Origin: Prunus persica | Taxonomy: Eukaryota; Streptophyta; Magnoliopsida; Rosales; Rosaceae | Length of the DNA stretch: 64,000 nucleotides | Direction of reading: 5' to 3' | NCBI RefSeq assembly: GCF_000346465.2 | Contig: NC_034014.1 | Span: 23,012,522-23,076,521, forward strand | Part shown: piece by piece, positions 1-12,335 of the stretch | How positions within the stretch are numbered: position 1 is the stretch's first letter | How the letters are laid out: the number at the start of each line of letters is the position of its first letter | Program-made: the position numbers and the translations under genes | Notes under the pieces: model-generated | The model's input: only the letters and a program-made list of their open reading frames with translations | Databases searched by the model: none | Told to the model about the DNA's origin: nothing

Positions 1-1485
1 ACATTGTATTTTATTATCCATATATTAGGTAAATATTCACAAGAAAATAATTCAAATTTTAAATTATACAATTCAATTACAATAAAATAATGCATTTAAT
101 TTGAATTTTCAATGTGTTTCTTTATTTACCTCAAAGGTTAAAATTTACACAACAACAAAAAGTAATAAAAATCAAAGGTCTTGCATCTAAAACCAAAACA
201 ACGAGGATTTAGTCTAACGACAACTAATCATTTTGAACCTAAATCTAAGAAGCCCTTATAATTACTCAATGATTAGTTGATACAACTTCACTTGCCACCT
301 CATTTGTCTCATCTCATCATCTAGTATTCATTCAACGTATGTTAATCAACATCTGTCTAATTATAAATCTATATAGATTTGTTGAGAGCATTGACTTAAT
401 GTACGTTTTAAAATTCTTTGTTACACTCTGTAATGATGATTTTTTTTTTCTTTCACAACATATAGAAAATATCTGAGTTGACATCAAATAGAGCCGGACC
501 TTAACTCGTTTATCTAATGGATCTAAGTTGGCCCGTTTCCGACCCGAAATGTTTAGATGACCTAGGCATGCACCCACAATAACATTTTTGTTCTTCATCC
601 TAGCCTATTGGCTAGTGGCTAAAAGTTACCAACAAAAAGGTGAGAGGAGATATACATTCTTCTGTCACATCTATCTGTCATTTTTTCTTCGTGGAACCAA
701 CAGCAGCCTTTTACCCCTTTCCCTTTCAAATCAATGACTTGGCTTCAATGCCGAAGGAAAGGTAGATTGTGTGGAGAGAAGTGGCTGCAAGTTGCAACTT
801 TGCTTAAATACAGTTACATGCTATGATGTCTTGAGATCCCTTTCTCAGAACTTCATTGTGATATTTTTCTTTTACATTTTATTTCTTTATTTTTTTGGGT
901 TTTTGTTCATAATTGCTTTGTGCTCCACTTTTTGCCAGGGACGTGACACATATCCTCTTACTAGGCTTTCAAATTAAGCTTACCGTATAATACAAGTAGC
1001 TATAGCTGTCGATAATTGATTTATTCGTTCTATCTCTCTCATCAGGTGTGTGTGATGCACCTAATCAAATGTTTCGTATAAGTTTTTATGCGTCTGGAGT
1101 TATCCGCAGTACAATCACTTGTGGAACTTCATAAACATTGGACTTGGACTTTAAATTGGTAGGATCGACTTAGGCCTATTGCAAATAAAACAATGGGCCT
1201 AATTTATTGTGAATCTGGCTTAAGGCCCAAAAGATGTCATCTTTTTTATTTTTCTGAAAACTGATCGCATTAAGCAATGAAAATATAAATTATTCATCAG
1301 TCATTTGAATTAATTTACAGTCCGAAGGACTGGGGACATATCCCTCAATTTGTCCAGAAAAAAAAATCTAAAAATTACAAGAAAAAGAAAAAAAAGAAAA
1401 AAAGGGACATGTAATTAGTTCTCTCTCCAAGAGTAAAATGTTTGGTCACCTATAAGAAGAAAAAAAGAAGAAGAGGAAAATAGGA
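1..1485. other. intergenic, no gene seen
   Basis: AT-rich DNA with scattered stops in all frames. The short open frames here (332-598 minus, 771-977 plus) show no domain and no codon-like composition. The purine-rich stretch 1360-1480 is low complexity. Confidence 0.5.
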
Positions 1486-1493
1486 GGTTTAGT

Positions 1494-1600
1494 CTATGTA
1501 GCACGGACACCACGTTGACCGTTACACACGGGTATCTGAGGAGTGTCCGAGGGTCCAACACTCCAACACTTGAGCTTAGTGGAATATCCGTGTAACATAG
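1494..1600. mobile_element. 107-bp MITE with target-site duplication
   Basis: The ends are inverted: CTATGTAGCACGGA at the left matches, on the opposite strand, CTATGTTACACGGA at the right. The element is flanked by the direct repeat GGTTTAGT(C) at 1486-1494 and 1601-1609. That is 8 bp if the terminal C/G belongs to the element, or 9 bp if not, so hAT (8 bp) and Mutator (9 bp) origins both fit. There is no coding capacity. It sits immediately 3' of the stop codon of the RING gene on the minus strand, and the stop triplet lies inside the right-hand target duplication. Confidence 0.7.
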
Positions 1601-1603
1601 GGT

Positions 1604-2263
1604 TTAGTCCTGTGCTGCAAATAACTTTCTAACTTTGCGAATGGATCTTCGGCATATTGGACATATTTTGCTGTCCCCATAAAAAATCCTGCAACATGTA
1701 TTCTCTGTAAGATAACAAAATTCAACACAAAGCAACATGTTCTGAAACGTTTCTAAAGTTTTAGGCTAAGCACACACACCTCTGTGCACAGACGTAGCAG
1801 GTAGCACAATGTCCACAAGGAACCAAAAAACAATCCCTTTGCTCAGTGTAGCAGATCACACATATTTTCCCATCATACAAGTCCTCAGAGGAGCTTGTAA
1901 TTGGGCCATTGCTACTATTACTGCTGCTGCAATTTCCGGATTCTATATCCCACTCGTCACATGTCCCGTATGTTACTGGCATCGTCTTTCCGGGTTGTAA
2001 CGTGCTTGTTTCAGTACTTTCTCTTACATCCTCTATACCGCCCTCCTCACCATCGTACTCATTTATGTACTTCAATATCATGTATGCAACAATCACAAGC
2101 AATGCTGCATTAATATATGGTTGAAGCTGCATTAGTTTGTAGGCATAAGTTATTAACAAAAATTTTAATTTTAATTTTTCGACAAAATCTTACTTAGAAT
2201 TCCAACATATGCAATCAAACGGGCTAGAAAGGTAAGCGTAACGCACCATTCCACCTGATCATC
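1604..2263 (-). CDS. APD-like RING-type E3 ubiquitin ligase, 3' exons
   Basis: Minus-strand gene, 5' part unresolved. The exon ending at 1780 encodes a hydrophobic helix (about 20 residues, from NAALLVIVAYM) followed by a RING beginning KICVICYTEQRD and PCGHCATCYVCAQ. A donor follows at 1779. The last exon, 1688 to 1604, restores the frame and supplies the final zinc ligands (KICPICRRSIRKVRKLF) before TAA. Without it the RING would lack its last Cys pair. A further exon at 2263-2194 (DDQVEWCVTLTF) resembles the stretch before the last membrane helix of ABERRANT POLLEN DEVELOPMENT (APD) proteins. These are endomembrane E3 ligases with a C-terminal cytosolic RING that transfer ubiquitin from E2. 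The junction between the 2194 exon and the next is off by one phase with the obvious splice sites, so a mis-chosen site or a small lesion is possible. The family call rests on the RING and C-terminal pattern. Confidence 0.65.
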
Positions 2264-3700
2264 CTGTAATTGTACAAGGAGAAATCAAGATTGGTTAAGA
2301 AAGTTCATTATGCAGATACTATTGCATCAAGAAAATGAACATATGTAATGCATTACGTTATAGGTGGTACTCGTTAAATTGTATGATTGAGAGTTGATCG
2401 ATTGAAGCTTCCGGTGCTTCAGTCCATCTATTATGGAACACATTCCTACAGCTCTGCTGTGATGCTTCCTGTGGTTATAATAATTTTTTCCCCTGCAGTA
2501 TGAAAACAGAGATTTTAATGACATGCATCAATGTGTATGTGTGTTCCTAAATATAAAGTAACAGACAATTTTAAGATCTGAGGCCTCAACCAACGTTAGA
2601 AGCTCATGAACCTATAAATTTAGTTTAGGTAACATGAAATGGGTGGGACAAGTCACAAGGGGAAAGATCTAAGTCAAATGTTCATATAATTAAACACAAA
2701 AAAAGAAGAAAAAAACATGAGCAAAATGAAAATTTGAAAATTCATAGATATATATCAAAAGCCTTTCTGCATTACCTCAAAAGACCTTGAATATAGACCC
2801 GAGTTCAACTCCGGCTTTCGCAGGATCCATGGAGAAACGCAGAGCACTTTGAGTACATTTCAGAAGGGAATGTCAATCTCCTCAGTTTTCATAGAGATCT
2901 CACTGACAAAATGTGAAGAAAAGTTGCTGCTCTGTGGACAACTTTTGCTAATAAGATGAAATACTTGTACATTTAAGAATATATTAGCAATGTGGGAATA
3001 ATATGCACACAGCCTGTACCAAAAAAATTTGGTAGAAGCTAACAAGCCTTCACTTGAATGGCTTTGAACATGAGCAGCAGAAAGGTGGTCCGTAGAAGCC
3101 AGACTAGGTTGGAAAAGACAGTGACTGAGTTGTGATGGGCACCAAAGATAGACTGGTAGTTGTTCATCTGGGCAATCTTCTTAACTAACCATCTTTTGAA
3201 AAAGTCTGGCGGGTAAGGGAAAATGCAAGACTTTCTGTGTGTCTTGAATGGTAGGTTTGCCGTTTTCGGGTAGGAAGGTGAGCACCAAACTCCAATTTTG
3301 GAATTGGAACATGGTCCAACTTGAAAGTGAGATGAAACTACAAACTGCTTTGACCTTACTAATTTATTTTCAGTTAGTGTAATGGTAGGGTCAGTTTGGA
3401 AGGCCCAAAGACAATCATATCAAGCTGACCCAAATACATCAATAAACTCAAGGAAGGCCCAACTATGAAGCAAGAATGAAGCCTTAAGAAAATAAAATAA
3501 ACACCAAGTACAAACCCAAATCAGAAGCCCAACAAAAAATTGAATTTGAAATTTAAAATTTGAAATTCTAGTACTGAAATCAGCCTAAGCAGAGATATCT
3601 TAAAATTGAAATCCTAGTACTGATTTTTTTAAAAAAAAAAATTGATATCTTATTACATTATGGTTTAGGTCAATAATTATATATTAACCTCAAATGAGAA
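2264..3700. other. possible 5' exons of the RING gene, unresolved
   Basis: The minus strand shows exon-like pieces with plausible splice sites, for example an open stretch ending at a GTAATG donor near 2775 and open frames at 2327-2484 and 3060-3300. I could not join them into one frame or match them to the APD N-terminal half. They may be diverged exons or untranslated sequence. Confidence 0.25.
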
Positions 3701-3708
3701 ATCCTTAG

Positions 3709-3905
3709 GGCTCGTTTGATAATTATTTTAATTTTAGTTTTTAGTTTTTATTTTCTGTACTAAAGTATAGAGAAAAAAAAAGGAGAATGAAAGTGAGAAT
3801 GAGAGTGAAGATGAGATTGAGAGGAAAAATGAAAAAGGACAGAATGAAAGGGAGAAGTAATAAAAGTGAAAACCAAAACTAAAAACTGAAATCCATTTGA
3901 AATTG
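3709..3905. repeat. degenerate MITE-like sequence
   Basis: The left side begins GGGCTCGTTTGATAA and runs into T-rich TTTAGTTTTTAG units. The right side carries the complementary AAAACTAAAAACTGAAA. This arrangement is common for small plant MITEs; the right terminus has decayed and no target duplication is clear. Confidence 0.35.
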
Positions 3906-4030
3906 TTTTCACTTTTGTTTCTACTTCATCTCATCATCCCCTCTCATCCTCATCCTCATCCTCATTCACATTCCCTTTCAAATTGACTCTCATTTTTCTT
4001 TAGAGCATAAAAAAATAAAAAATAAAAAAT

Positions 4031-4150
4031 GAAATGAATTAGCATACCAGCCCTTAATTTGGTAATTGTAGATATATTAAATTTAAAATAGAAATGAATT
4101 ATCATACCAGCCCTTAATTTGGTAATTGTAGATATATTAAAATTTTTTTT
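4031..4150. repeat. 60-bp tandem duplication, two copies
   Basis: Two adjacent units with a 60-bp period, beginning GAAATGAATTAGCATACC and GAAATGAATTATCATACC. They are almost identical through GTAGATATATTAAA, so the duplication is local and recent. Confidence 0.8.
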
Positions 4151-6476
4151 TAAAAAAATATTCGAATTTGAAATATTTTCCAATGAAACGGACAAAAGTA
4201 TCACTAAATGGACAGCAAATTGCACTGGTTTTGTCCTGAATGGATTTTGTACAGGTGGCCCTGCCACATAAAGTTCAAAAACCCAACAGAGGCTATGGGG
4301 GCCCAATATCCCATGCATGCATTGAGCAGTGGGGAGGCAACGACGGGTTTACTTTTGGCATGCATTGCATGCTTTGTTGTTAAAAGGCAGTATTATCTTC
4401 TGCATGTTGTTCATCAAGTACACAAAAGTGATTGACAACAAATTCATCAAGCAGTCGATTCAGATGACCCCAAAAAACTGCCCCCATAATTGGCTTGGGA
4501 TTATTGAGGAATATATCAGATATATGTATGCTTTCTAGCTGGAACTTATTTTTACTTTTGATAAAGAATTTAGAATCAATTATAAATATACACGCATTAT
4601 AATATTAGTAGATTACTAAAAGCCACGTGCACTAAAAATTTACACGCTGAAGAGATCCATCTTTTCGGGGTGGGCAGGCAGGATCCCTTTTTCTCTAGAT
4701 GATTTATCAGACACTTTGCATTAGTTGCATTAGTGAAGCAAAATATAGAAATTAACAATTACAAAGTGTGATTAGATTGTTCGTTAAATGAGAGACAGTG
4801 GAGTTAAAGTTGGTAAAAGTGAGAAATGTGAATGTGAACAATTACGCATTTAGGTCCAAACCAAACCCTAAAATTTCTTCTTTTGAAAAGAAAGAAAGAA
4901 AAAAAGACCCTAAGATAAAACTGTGGGTTGTTACAGATGTGTCCCCATAGACACACACATTGCTTTCACCAAAGTGCGTCTTGTCTGGAAGTCTCATCAA
5001 CTTTGCACTCTTTTTTGACATAGACACTTGCCTTTCGTCAAATTTTGTTTTTTCTTTCTTCTGCTCCAAAACCTCAACCTCAAATTTGGTTGTCTATGTC
5101 ATATATCCATGTTCAATGTCCTGTGAGTGACTGCACTTTAGTGTCGATCTATATTCAGAGTTTTCTTTTTCTTTTTGTGGAAAAAAAAAGAGGCAAATTC
5201 AACATAAAAAAGTCGACCAAACAGAACCCTCCTGGAAACTTCATGCATTGTACATTAGCATGAGAAAAAGGAGGGTTTAAAAAGAAAGAACAAACAATAA
5301 AGGTTGCAGTACGCTTGAAAGAAAAGCACCAAATCATATTAAAGATATGCAGCTTTAGCTAGCTTTGCTTAGATATATCCAGTTGTAATTTCTAGCCTTG
5401 TAAAAATAGATTTCAGTCTCTATAATTTACAGATTAATCAAATCCGTTACACGAGGCATTGCATATTAGATAGCAGGGATAATAAGGAAACAATGTCCTA
5501 GATAAGAAAAGTTGGTATTTGATATCAGCCAATCATTCTCGTAGGTAATATTTTTCTTTTTTGTATCTGATTAATTGCATTGTATGCACGTGACTTGAAA
5601 TTTAGTAAAGATTGGGCCGCCCCTTGGCCAGGGCAACTAGGGCCACTGCCTAGGGCCCACAATTGAGAGGGGCACACAAAAATATATTACTCTATATATA
5701 TATGCATATGCATATGCGAAAAAATAAAATAAAAATAAAATGTCCTCATAGAAAGATAAAGTAAAACTAAAAGTAAAGGGACATGTGTGATATTTATTGA
5801 GAGTCTTACTTGGTAGTATAAAACAATAATAAATAAAGGCATACACATATGCAAACAAATCTAGAAGCAAAGGGAGTCTACATTATTGTATTTCCAAAAA
5901 CCAGACGGAGACTTTTCAAAATCAATCGAATTTTATTTCTGTTCTCTCCGAAACTAAGTGAAAAATCAAAGCCATTTTGAGTTGGAAATTGATTGTTCTC
6001 TCTGAAATTGGGAGCACCAGCACCCGAGCATAACATCCAGAACCTAAAATACAGGTTTTATTGTTCTTTCTAAATTAAAATTATTAAAATCTTATTTGCG
6101 GACCATCTTGGCTCAAGATAGTCTAAATGGACTAGCAATATTATGCATTGAAAGAGATATGTTGGAAAACATTAAATATGATAATATAATTGATGATTTT
6201 GCTTCTAAAACTACAACAAGAAGACATTTTAAATGATCTTTTGTGATCGGAATTTCATTGCTATTTTTATTTTGTAAGTGCATATGAAAGTGAAGCATGG
6301 GGACACATGCAAGTTAATTTGTTGTTGAATGTAATGTTTTTAATTGGGTACTCTTTTTTCTTCTTTTGAGGTTTTGTTCCCATTAGGTTTTTCTCAAACA
6401 AGGTTTTAATAAAACCCAAAGTGCTCTATATTATCGGTTTTTGTACTCTTATAATTAAAAAAAAATTTATTATGTA
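4151..6476. other. intergenic, no gene seen
   Basis: No supported gene. Around 5612-5672 is a GC-rich scrap (GGGCCGCCCCTTGGCC ... CTGCCTAGGGCCC) that resembles decayed hAT-type terminal sequence. The rest is AT-rich with short spurious frames. Confidence 0.4.
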
Positions 6477-6762
6477 TCTATATATATAAAGCAAAAGGCA
6501 GAGAATGGTGAAACATTCAAAATACCAGAAAATGCCCTTGGTTAATGCAAACATTAAGAATTAAAATTATTAATTAAATGAGGATAATATGGTAAATTCA
6601 TAATTTTTCATATTAAAAAATTAAAATTAAAAGAAAATTCAGATAATGGATCCTATTTTTATGGAACACAACTATCCATTATCTTTTTTAATTCTAAAAT
6701 AAATTTAAATTTTTTATAAAAAAAACCTCTTGCAAATGCGGAAGCGCGTGTAAAGAGGCTAG
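6477..6762 (+). mobile_element. non-autonomous Helitron, 286 bp
   Basis: It starts with TC (TCTATATATATAAAGC) directly after a host A and ends with CTAG directly before a host T, as expected for Helitron insertion between A and T without a target duplication. The last 40 bp can form a hairpin (CCTCTT pairing with AAGAGG) just before the terminal CTAG, the usual 3' signal. There is no Rep/helicase coding sequence, so movement would need a Helitron elsewhere. Confidence 0.65.
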
Positions 6763-9696
6763 TTTGATATAAAATTAAAATTAAAATTATTTATTTAACA
6801 TACATGTATGGTGTGAATTGATTTACACATGTATGGTGTGCATTGATGCAGTTGCTTTAGTTACTTCAAATTGTATATACAATCACACTGCGAAAAATAA
6901 AATATAAACAGAAAATTAATTACTTGCTTAGTTACACTAGAATTAATTTGAACCTAGCTAAGCTTCTATCACTTCCCCCATCCAATCCCAATATATCACA
7001 TAAATTAAATCTCGCAAGAAATTTACATCAGTGTTTGAGTGCATTCAAAGATTAATGACATCAAAAGGTCACAAATCAAGGCTCGGGATCAATTAAAGGC
7101 AATAATAATTAAGCCTGTGTGGCCGCCGACCACAACAATTTATCCTTTGGTTGACAAAAGCTGGACTTACTTGCGGCAGTCGATTGACACCTTTTGTTTC
7201 TTTTTATTCCACTACAGAGCAAGAGACACACTAATTAGTAACATGATGTTATAGTATTCTATTAACTTTTGAATTTGAGTTTGAATACAACTTTTTGTAC
7301 CTTTCGAACTGACAATCTAATTTATCATCTTTTTAATATAAGCAAGACTCATTCATTCTTGTTGTCTTAATATAGAGAGCTTCGATGTAATGGTTAATAG
7401 CAGTTATTCATGTACGCAAAGTCTTGTGTTCAAATTCCTCTTTTAATATCGCTTATATTAAATAGAAGCTCAATGCCATTGTCAAATAAATGGTGCTACG
7501 AATCGCTTTAAGAGAAAGTGAGGTGTAGATAGCTATATAACTTTTTGCTTTATTAATGATGTAAAAATTATTAACTGACATAATACTTGACCAATATTCG
7601 TTGTTAAATAATGATAAGAAGTAAGTGTACATGAAACTGAAATCTAAACAACAAGGCTGTCATGGCCTGCCACAAAGTCACCCCCGCCATAATCCACTGG
7701 CTAAAAGCCCTGCGATGTGCTTCCAAACAAGTACTTGAAACTCTGAAGTGATACCCTGTGAAACATGGAGAATACTTTTTTAGTTAGATTAGACAGAGAA
7801 TGAATTAAATATAATGTGGTTAGGTATACTTAGATGCAAAAGCAAGCATGTTTAAGTTTCATAAGTAAGAAGTCTTTCATCAACTAATGAGAAGTCAAAA
7901 TAGTAATTAACAAATTTATCCTCTCTCTAGATCGATCACCTCACAGTCATCACTCACCCTTCTTCTACCCTCATGACATTACAGTCCGACCCTCATGTAT
8001 CTTTGTCAAAGTTCAAATCAATCAAGCAAAGCCACATCTTGTTCATGTTGGATAAATCATGACAATATATTTGTCAATCTGACTAAGAGAGACGTGAGAA
8101 CGCTTCTCAAAGATGATTGGAGTTAAATAAGGAAAAGAAAAAAAAACACAAGGTAGAGTCTTCTCAAGATGCTTAAATAATCAGCATGGGCGTAGACAAA
8201 TTAATTACATCAAACTCTTCTCAAGATGCTTAAATAAGAAACTCCAAAATATAGAATAATAGAAGATCAGAAATAACGTTTGTTAAGTGTTAATTACTAA
8301 TGATGCACATGACAATGTCCTTTTTTCTAATAGAAATAAATGTAATTGTGGTGATGAACAACTAATTAAGCATTGCCACATCAATACAAGTGATATTAGG
8401 AGAGGGGGAATCGAACTTAAGACCTCGGATACAGGGTAGTTCAAGCATCAAACTTGAAGTTCGATTAATATCTAATTTCTATTTAGTATGTTAGTTTGAA
8501 TCATTTCCAACACAACATGATCATTGACAAATTGAGCGGCATCGATCTTGCCATGCTTGCTTGCGAGGCTACATTAGCTAGAGGGGATACAAGTCTCCAT
8601 CATTGTAGCTGGAGGACACAACTTTAAGTACTCGATTTTATGATCATATACAAGTGGCATGTCGATTCTTTTGTTAATGCACTATTTTGGCCTTGATTTT
8701 CATAGGCAAGTTGCATGCTTATTAATATTTAAGTGGAGCGAGTTATATATCAACCTTGATTAATTAGATTTTTGGTTGACATTGCTCAATGTTGGACAAA
8801 AGTAGGTGATATTTTTTGTTTTTTGAATACGAAAAACTTGGTGATATTGGGGTGCCGTGATATATTGTTTTTTTGCTAGAATAGGATCGCTGTGATTTTG
8901 TAAGAACACAAGTGAAAACCAATACTTAAATTAGTTTGATCTCTCAGAAATATGACAGTAATTTTGTTCCTTAATTAACCATTAGGGAGGGCTAGGGTTA
9001 GAGGTTGGGGATATTTATGTAATTTCCCCTAAGTAGAGTATAAAATCATACGGCTGCTACATCCAGAATGTTAAAACATCGGCCCACGACTTTAATTTAG
9101 CATCCATATGTGAAAGTGCTCGTGATATGCTTCCAAACAAAAGAGAAACCTAGTTGTTAATCACTGTCATATTAACTTGTAACTTACATAATCCCCACCT
9201 AATTATATCAAGATCGAGTTAACACAGAGGAATAGTTAGCACGTGCACTAAAATCCATGCAAGTAAATCCCACACACTTAAATTAAAATAAACAATTACA
9301 CACGCATGAAACATCACAACATTACATCAACACATTTGTACAAATTGTTGGCAGATATTTAAAAACAGGAGAGCATTACAACTCTCTGCAACGTCTCGTC
9401 CCTCAACTTCAAGAAAGCTGAGAATCGAAAGCAAAGAGACAAACGATACGGTGGACAAACGAACAAACATATCTATATATCAGTGACAATTATATATGGC
9501 ACATAGATGCCCGCAGAATTACTTAGAACTTATTGCACAGATGCGGACCCACTAGGATTCAAAATAAAAGAAAACCACCCAAAGAAAAGACACTTTTAAA
9601 AGCTATAGCTAGGATGATCAACAAAAGAGAAAGGGGCCCTGTCCTTTTAGAAATTTTTTCTTCTTCCCCATTTGTACTTATGTAGTACTACTGCAC
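6763..9696. other. intergenic with SINE-like tRNA-derived scraps; GH3 3' flank
   Basis: No gene seen. Short stretches resemble the A- and B-box region of tRNA-derived SINEs: near 7380-7450 (plus, GTGTTCAAATTCC) and 8395-8435 (minus; the complement reads GTTCGATTCCCCC). The segment 9300-9696 is probably the 3' untranslated region of the GH3 gene. Confidence 0.35.
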
Positions 9697-11827
9697 CTAA
9701 CGACGTCGCTCTGGGGTCCAGTGCGGTGCACTTGGGCTAAAGTGCACCGAGAAGACCCTTGAGTCCAGGAGTTCCATGATGGGTGAGAAGTTCACGCATC
9801 TTGGTGCCTTGTACTGGTTGATAGACGCACCTCTAGATATTGCGTAGTCCATGAGTTCCTCAAATGTCCCGTTTTTCACCACCCTTATCTCAAGTGGTCC
9901 AATTGAATTGTCAGCCACTCTGCCTTGTCTGTACACCGAGTTCAACGACTCTTCCATGGCCAGACAACACTTGTCCAGAACCTCGTGACTCGGGGAATTA
10001 TTCGCCGGGTCCTTCACAAGCAACTCCCAGTAAATCACATAATGTCCTGGGATTGTCTTGGTGTCAGCAAAGCTCGTGTACTCAACCACGCTCGTGTTGA
10101 ACTCTCTCAGCAACACCGATGCGTTGTCGATGGCTTTCTGCAGCTCAGCCTCATCGGTCTTGTCTGAGTCAATGCTCAACAAGACGTTCTTCCTCCTCAC
10201 AAACCTAAACTGAGGCGCCGCGTTGTGGAAGCCGGTGACCTCAAGAATGTCACCCACTCTGTAACGGCACAATCCGGCGTAGGTTGTTATCACCAGCTCG
10301 TACTCCTTCCCGACTTCCACGTCAGCAAGGTCGACAAGGTGGGGAGGGGAGAGTTTGGACAGAGGAGGAGCGGAAGGGTCGTGCGGGATGAACTCGAAGT
10401 AGGCCATGTTTGGCATAATTGTGTAAGATACCTCAGAAGGCTTACACATTGGCTTGAGGTTAAGCCCAAAGTAACATTCGGAGGAGGCGTACATGGTGCA
10501 AGCCAACGGCAAGCCATTGCTGTAGTAATCAAGGGTGGGGATGTACTGAGCCATTGCACCGGTGACGATCACATCCAGGTACTTTGTGTTTGGCCAAATC
10601 CTTGGGATTATGCCTTCCCAATTTTCTTCACAACACTCCTTTGTGATGAAACTGGACAGCTCCGGATCCGGTTTTAATGTCCCGGACATGGATTCGCGGA
10701 GAGAAGGGTCGGTGATTTTAGGGTTTAAGGTACCATTGTGGATGTCATGGGCTAATTGGCGCCAGTTCAATTGCAGGAACCGAATTGCTCTGAGTAAGCC
10801 GGAGGCAAACACCGCACCTACTCGGAGCACTTGGTGGCGCATGACGAGGCCACAAACCATTTGGGTGTACATGCTCTGGAATGAGTCTGCGCAGAGGATG
10901 GCCTCGTTGGGGCTGGTGTAGTCGTTGTAGGGGTCATATGGCCTGGTCTTGAAGTGCTCACTCTTGTAGTAGCTTGTCAATACCGGACGTGCCACGAGCC
11001 CTCCCGGAGTCTTGCTCTCCGCCTTCACGAACAAGAAGTAGAGCCCCTTGCCCTTGTCCAGGTCCGGGACATAACTGTCACATTAAAACAAAATTCAAAC
11101 TCATCAGAAAGTAGTAAATCGCATTAATTAATGAACCCAAAATAAAGGAACTAATCACTTTGTGAAAAATAAAAGCGAGTCTTAGTTCAGGTGACAAGTG
11201 GAGCAGATCTCAAGTTCGATTTTCTCTACAACAAAAAAAAGAAACAAAGAAAAGTGGAGAAATTAGGAATGAAGAAAAGTTTACAGGTTCATCACTGGCA
11301 TAAGCAAGCTGTATAGCAGCGTACGACGGTCCAACTCTTCATGAATTGTAGGCATTAGTTTTCTTTCACCAGCAGAAGTCCCAGAACTGCATGAAATAAA
11401 AACCATTAATTATTCTACCATACTAAAAAAAATTCCTAACAAACTTATTGCGAGAAAGAGGAAAAAAAGAACACTTAAATATATGGTATGTTTATAATTA
11501 CCTGGTGAGGAACTCAGAGATGGGATGAGAGCTCAGGATGAGTGAGCGGTCACCATTAGCGATACGTTGGATCTCTGGCTGAAGATCCTCGTATGTAACA
11601 ACTGGGACCTTGGACTTGAACGTGTCCCGATCGGTGGCACCGAGGAGGCCGAACCGCTTAAGGTACTCGGTCTCTGCGTTGCGACTGAGTATCTCACTCA
11701 GAACCCTCTCCTGCACGGAGTCCGTGTTCCTGGTCGTCTCCTCTATGAACTGAAGGGCCTTGGCGTCCTTCTCACTGGCAGTGGCAGGTGGGGCCGGCGG
11801 GGACGATGTCACTGAATCGACGGCCAT
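9697..11827 (-). CDS. GH3.1: GH3 indole-3-acetic acid-amido synthetase, three exons
   Basis: Group II GH3 enzyme. It adenylates indole-3-acetic acid with ATP and conjugates it to amino acids such as aspartate, lowering free auxin in the cytosol. Exons are 11827-11502, 11386-11285 and 11074-9697, all with GT-AG borders and consistent phase, giving 601 codons, the usual family length. The start ATG begins the family-typical MAVDSV and precedes [13 protein letters not shown]. The nucleotide-binding motif [10 protein letters not shown] spans the first intron. [11 protein letters not shown] (about residues 337-347) and YRVGDILEV are the other two ATP/AMP motifs. The C-terminus ends [10 protein letters not shown]. 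The exon layout and both ends match GH3.1/GH3.6-type proteins; choosing GH3.1 over its paralogues is from memory. GH3 genes are classical primary auxin-response genes, and the upstream region has fitting sites. No defect is visible. Confidence 0.95.
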
Positions 11828-11937
11828 GATTGATTTGATCTCGCAAAATGTTACAACACAAAAGCAAAGCTTAAAAGAAATGAAACGAGAGAAAGGAAAT
11901 GTGATGGATGTGGTCAGAGGTGTGGTGTTTTGGAGGG

Positions 11938-11945
11938 TTTATATA
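11938..11945 (-). promoter_or_regulatory. TATA box of the GH3 gene
   Basis: TATATAAA on the minus strand, about 111 bp upstream of the start codon, which leaves a 5' untranslated region of roughly 80 nt. It is the only good TATA element in the proximal upstream region. Confidence 0.6.
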
Positions 11946-12003
11946 GGGAGCTCGTGCTTGGTTTGTTTCTTGGTGCCACGTCACGTTCCACGCCACTGGG
12001 TGC

Positions 12004-12009
12004 CACGTG
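12004..12009. promoter_or_regulatory. G-box CACGTG upstream of GH3
   Basis: Perfect CACGTG palindrome about 180 bp upstream of the ATG. Directly overlapping at 12008-12013 is TGGACA, which reads TGTCCA on the gene strand, a TGTCNN site. bZIP/bHLH boxes next to ARF sites are typical of auxin-inducible GH3 promoters. Confidence 0.45.
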
Positions 12010-12152
12010 GACAGCCGGACCCATTGCTCCTTGGACGGACGCTGACGGATCCTAGTTGGTCAGAGCGGACATTGGAAATATTGTTGTCTGAGAGAGTGTT
12101 GGGTCAAGAGGGGGCAGGTGGGCCCACTACACGTCGAATAGCTATATGGATC

Positions 12153-12158
12153 CCGACA
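12153..12158 (-). promoter_or_regulatory. ARF-binding element TGTCGG
   Basis: CCGACA on the plus strand reads TGTCGG on the gene strand, the high-affinity auxin response factor core. A second site (CGGACA, read TGTCCG) is at 12066-12071. No canonical TGTCTC was found on the gene strand nearby. Confidence 0.4.
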
Positions 12159-12295
12159 GGTGGGGGCCCATTAACTATTCCAGCTCAGCAAAGGCGTTTG
12201 TCTGGGCCTACTCGTCAGCCGGACCACGCGGCCTTTTTTTGAGTGAGCTTGTTTGCTTCTTTGCAAACTATTACCAGCCGGCTAAGTATATATAT

Positions 12296-12298
<3 letters not shown>

Positions 12299-12334
<36 letters not shown>
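12299..12334. repeat. (GA)n microsatellite
   Basis: About 18 uninterrupted GA dinucleotides preceded by a short TA run, lying upstream of the GH3 promoter region. Confidence 0.95.
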
Positions 12335-12335
<1 letters not shown>
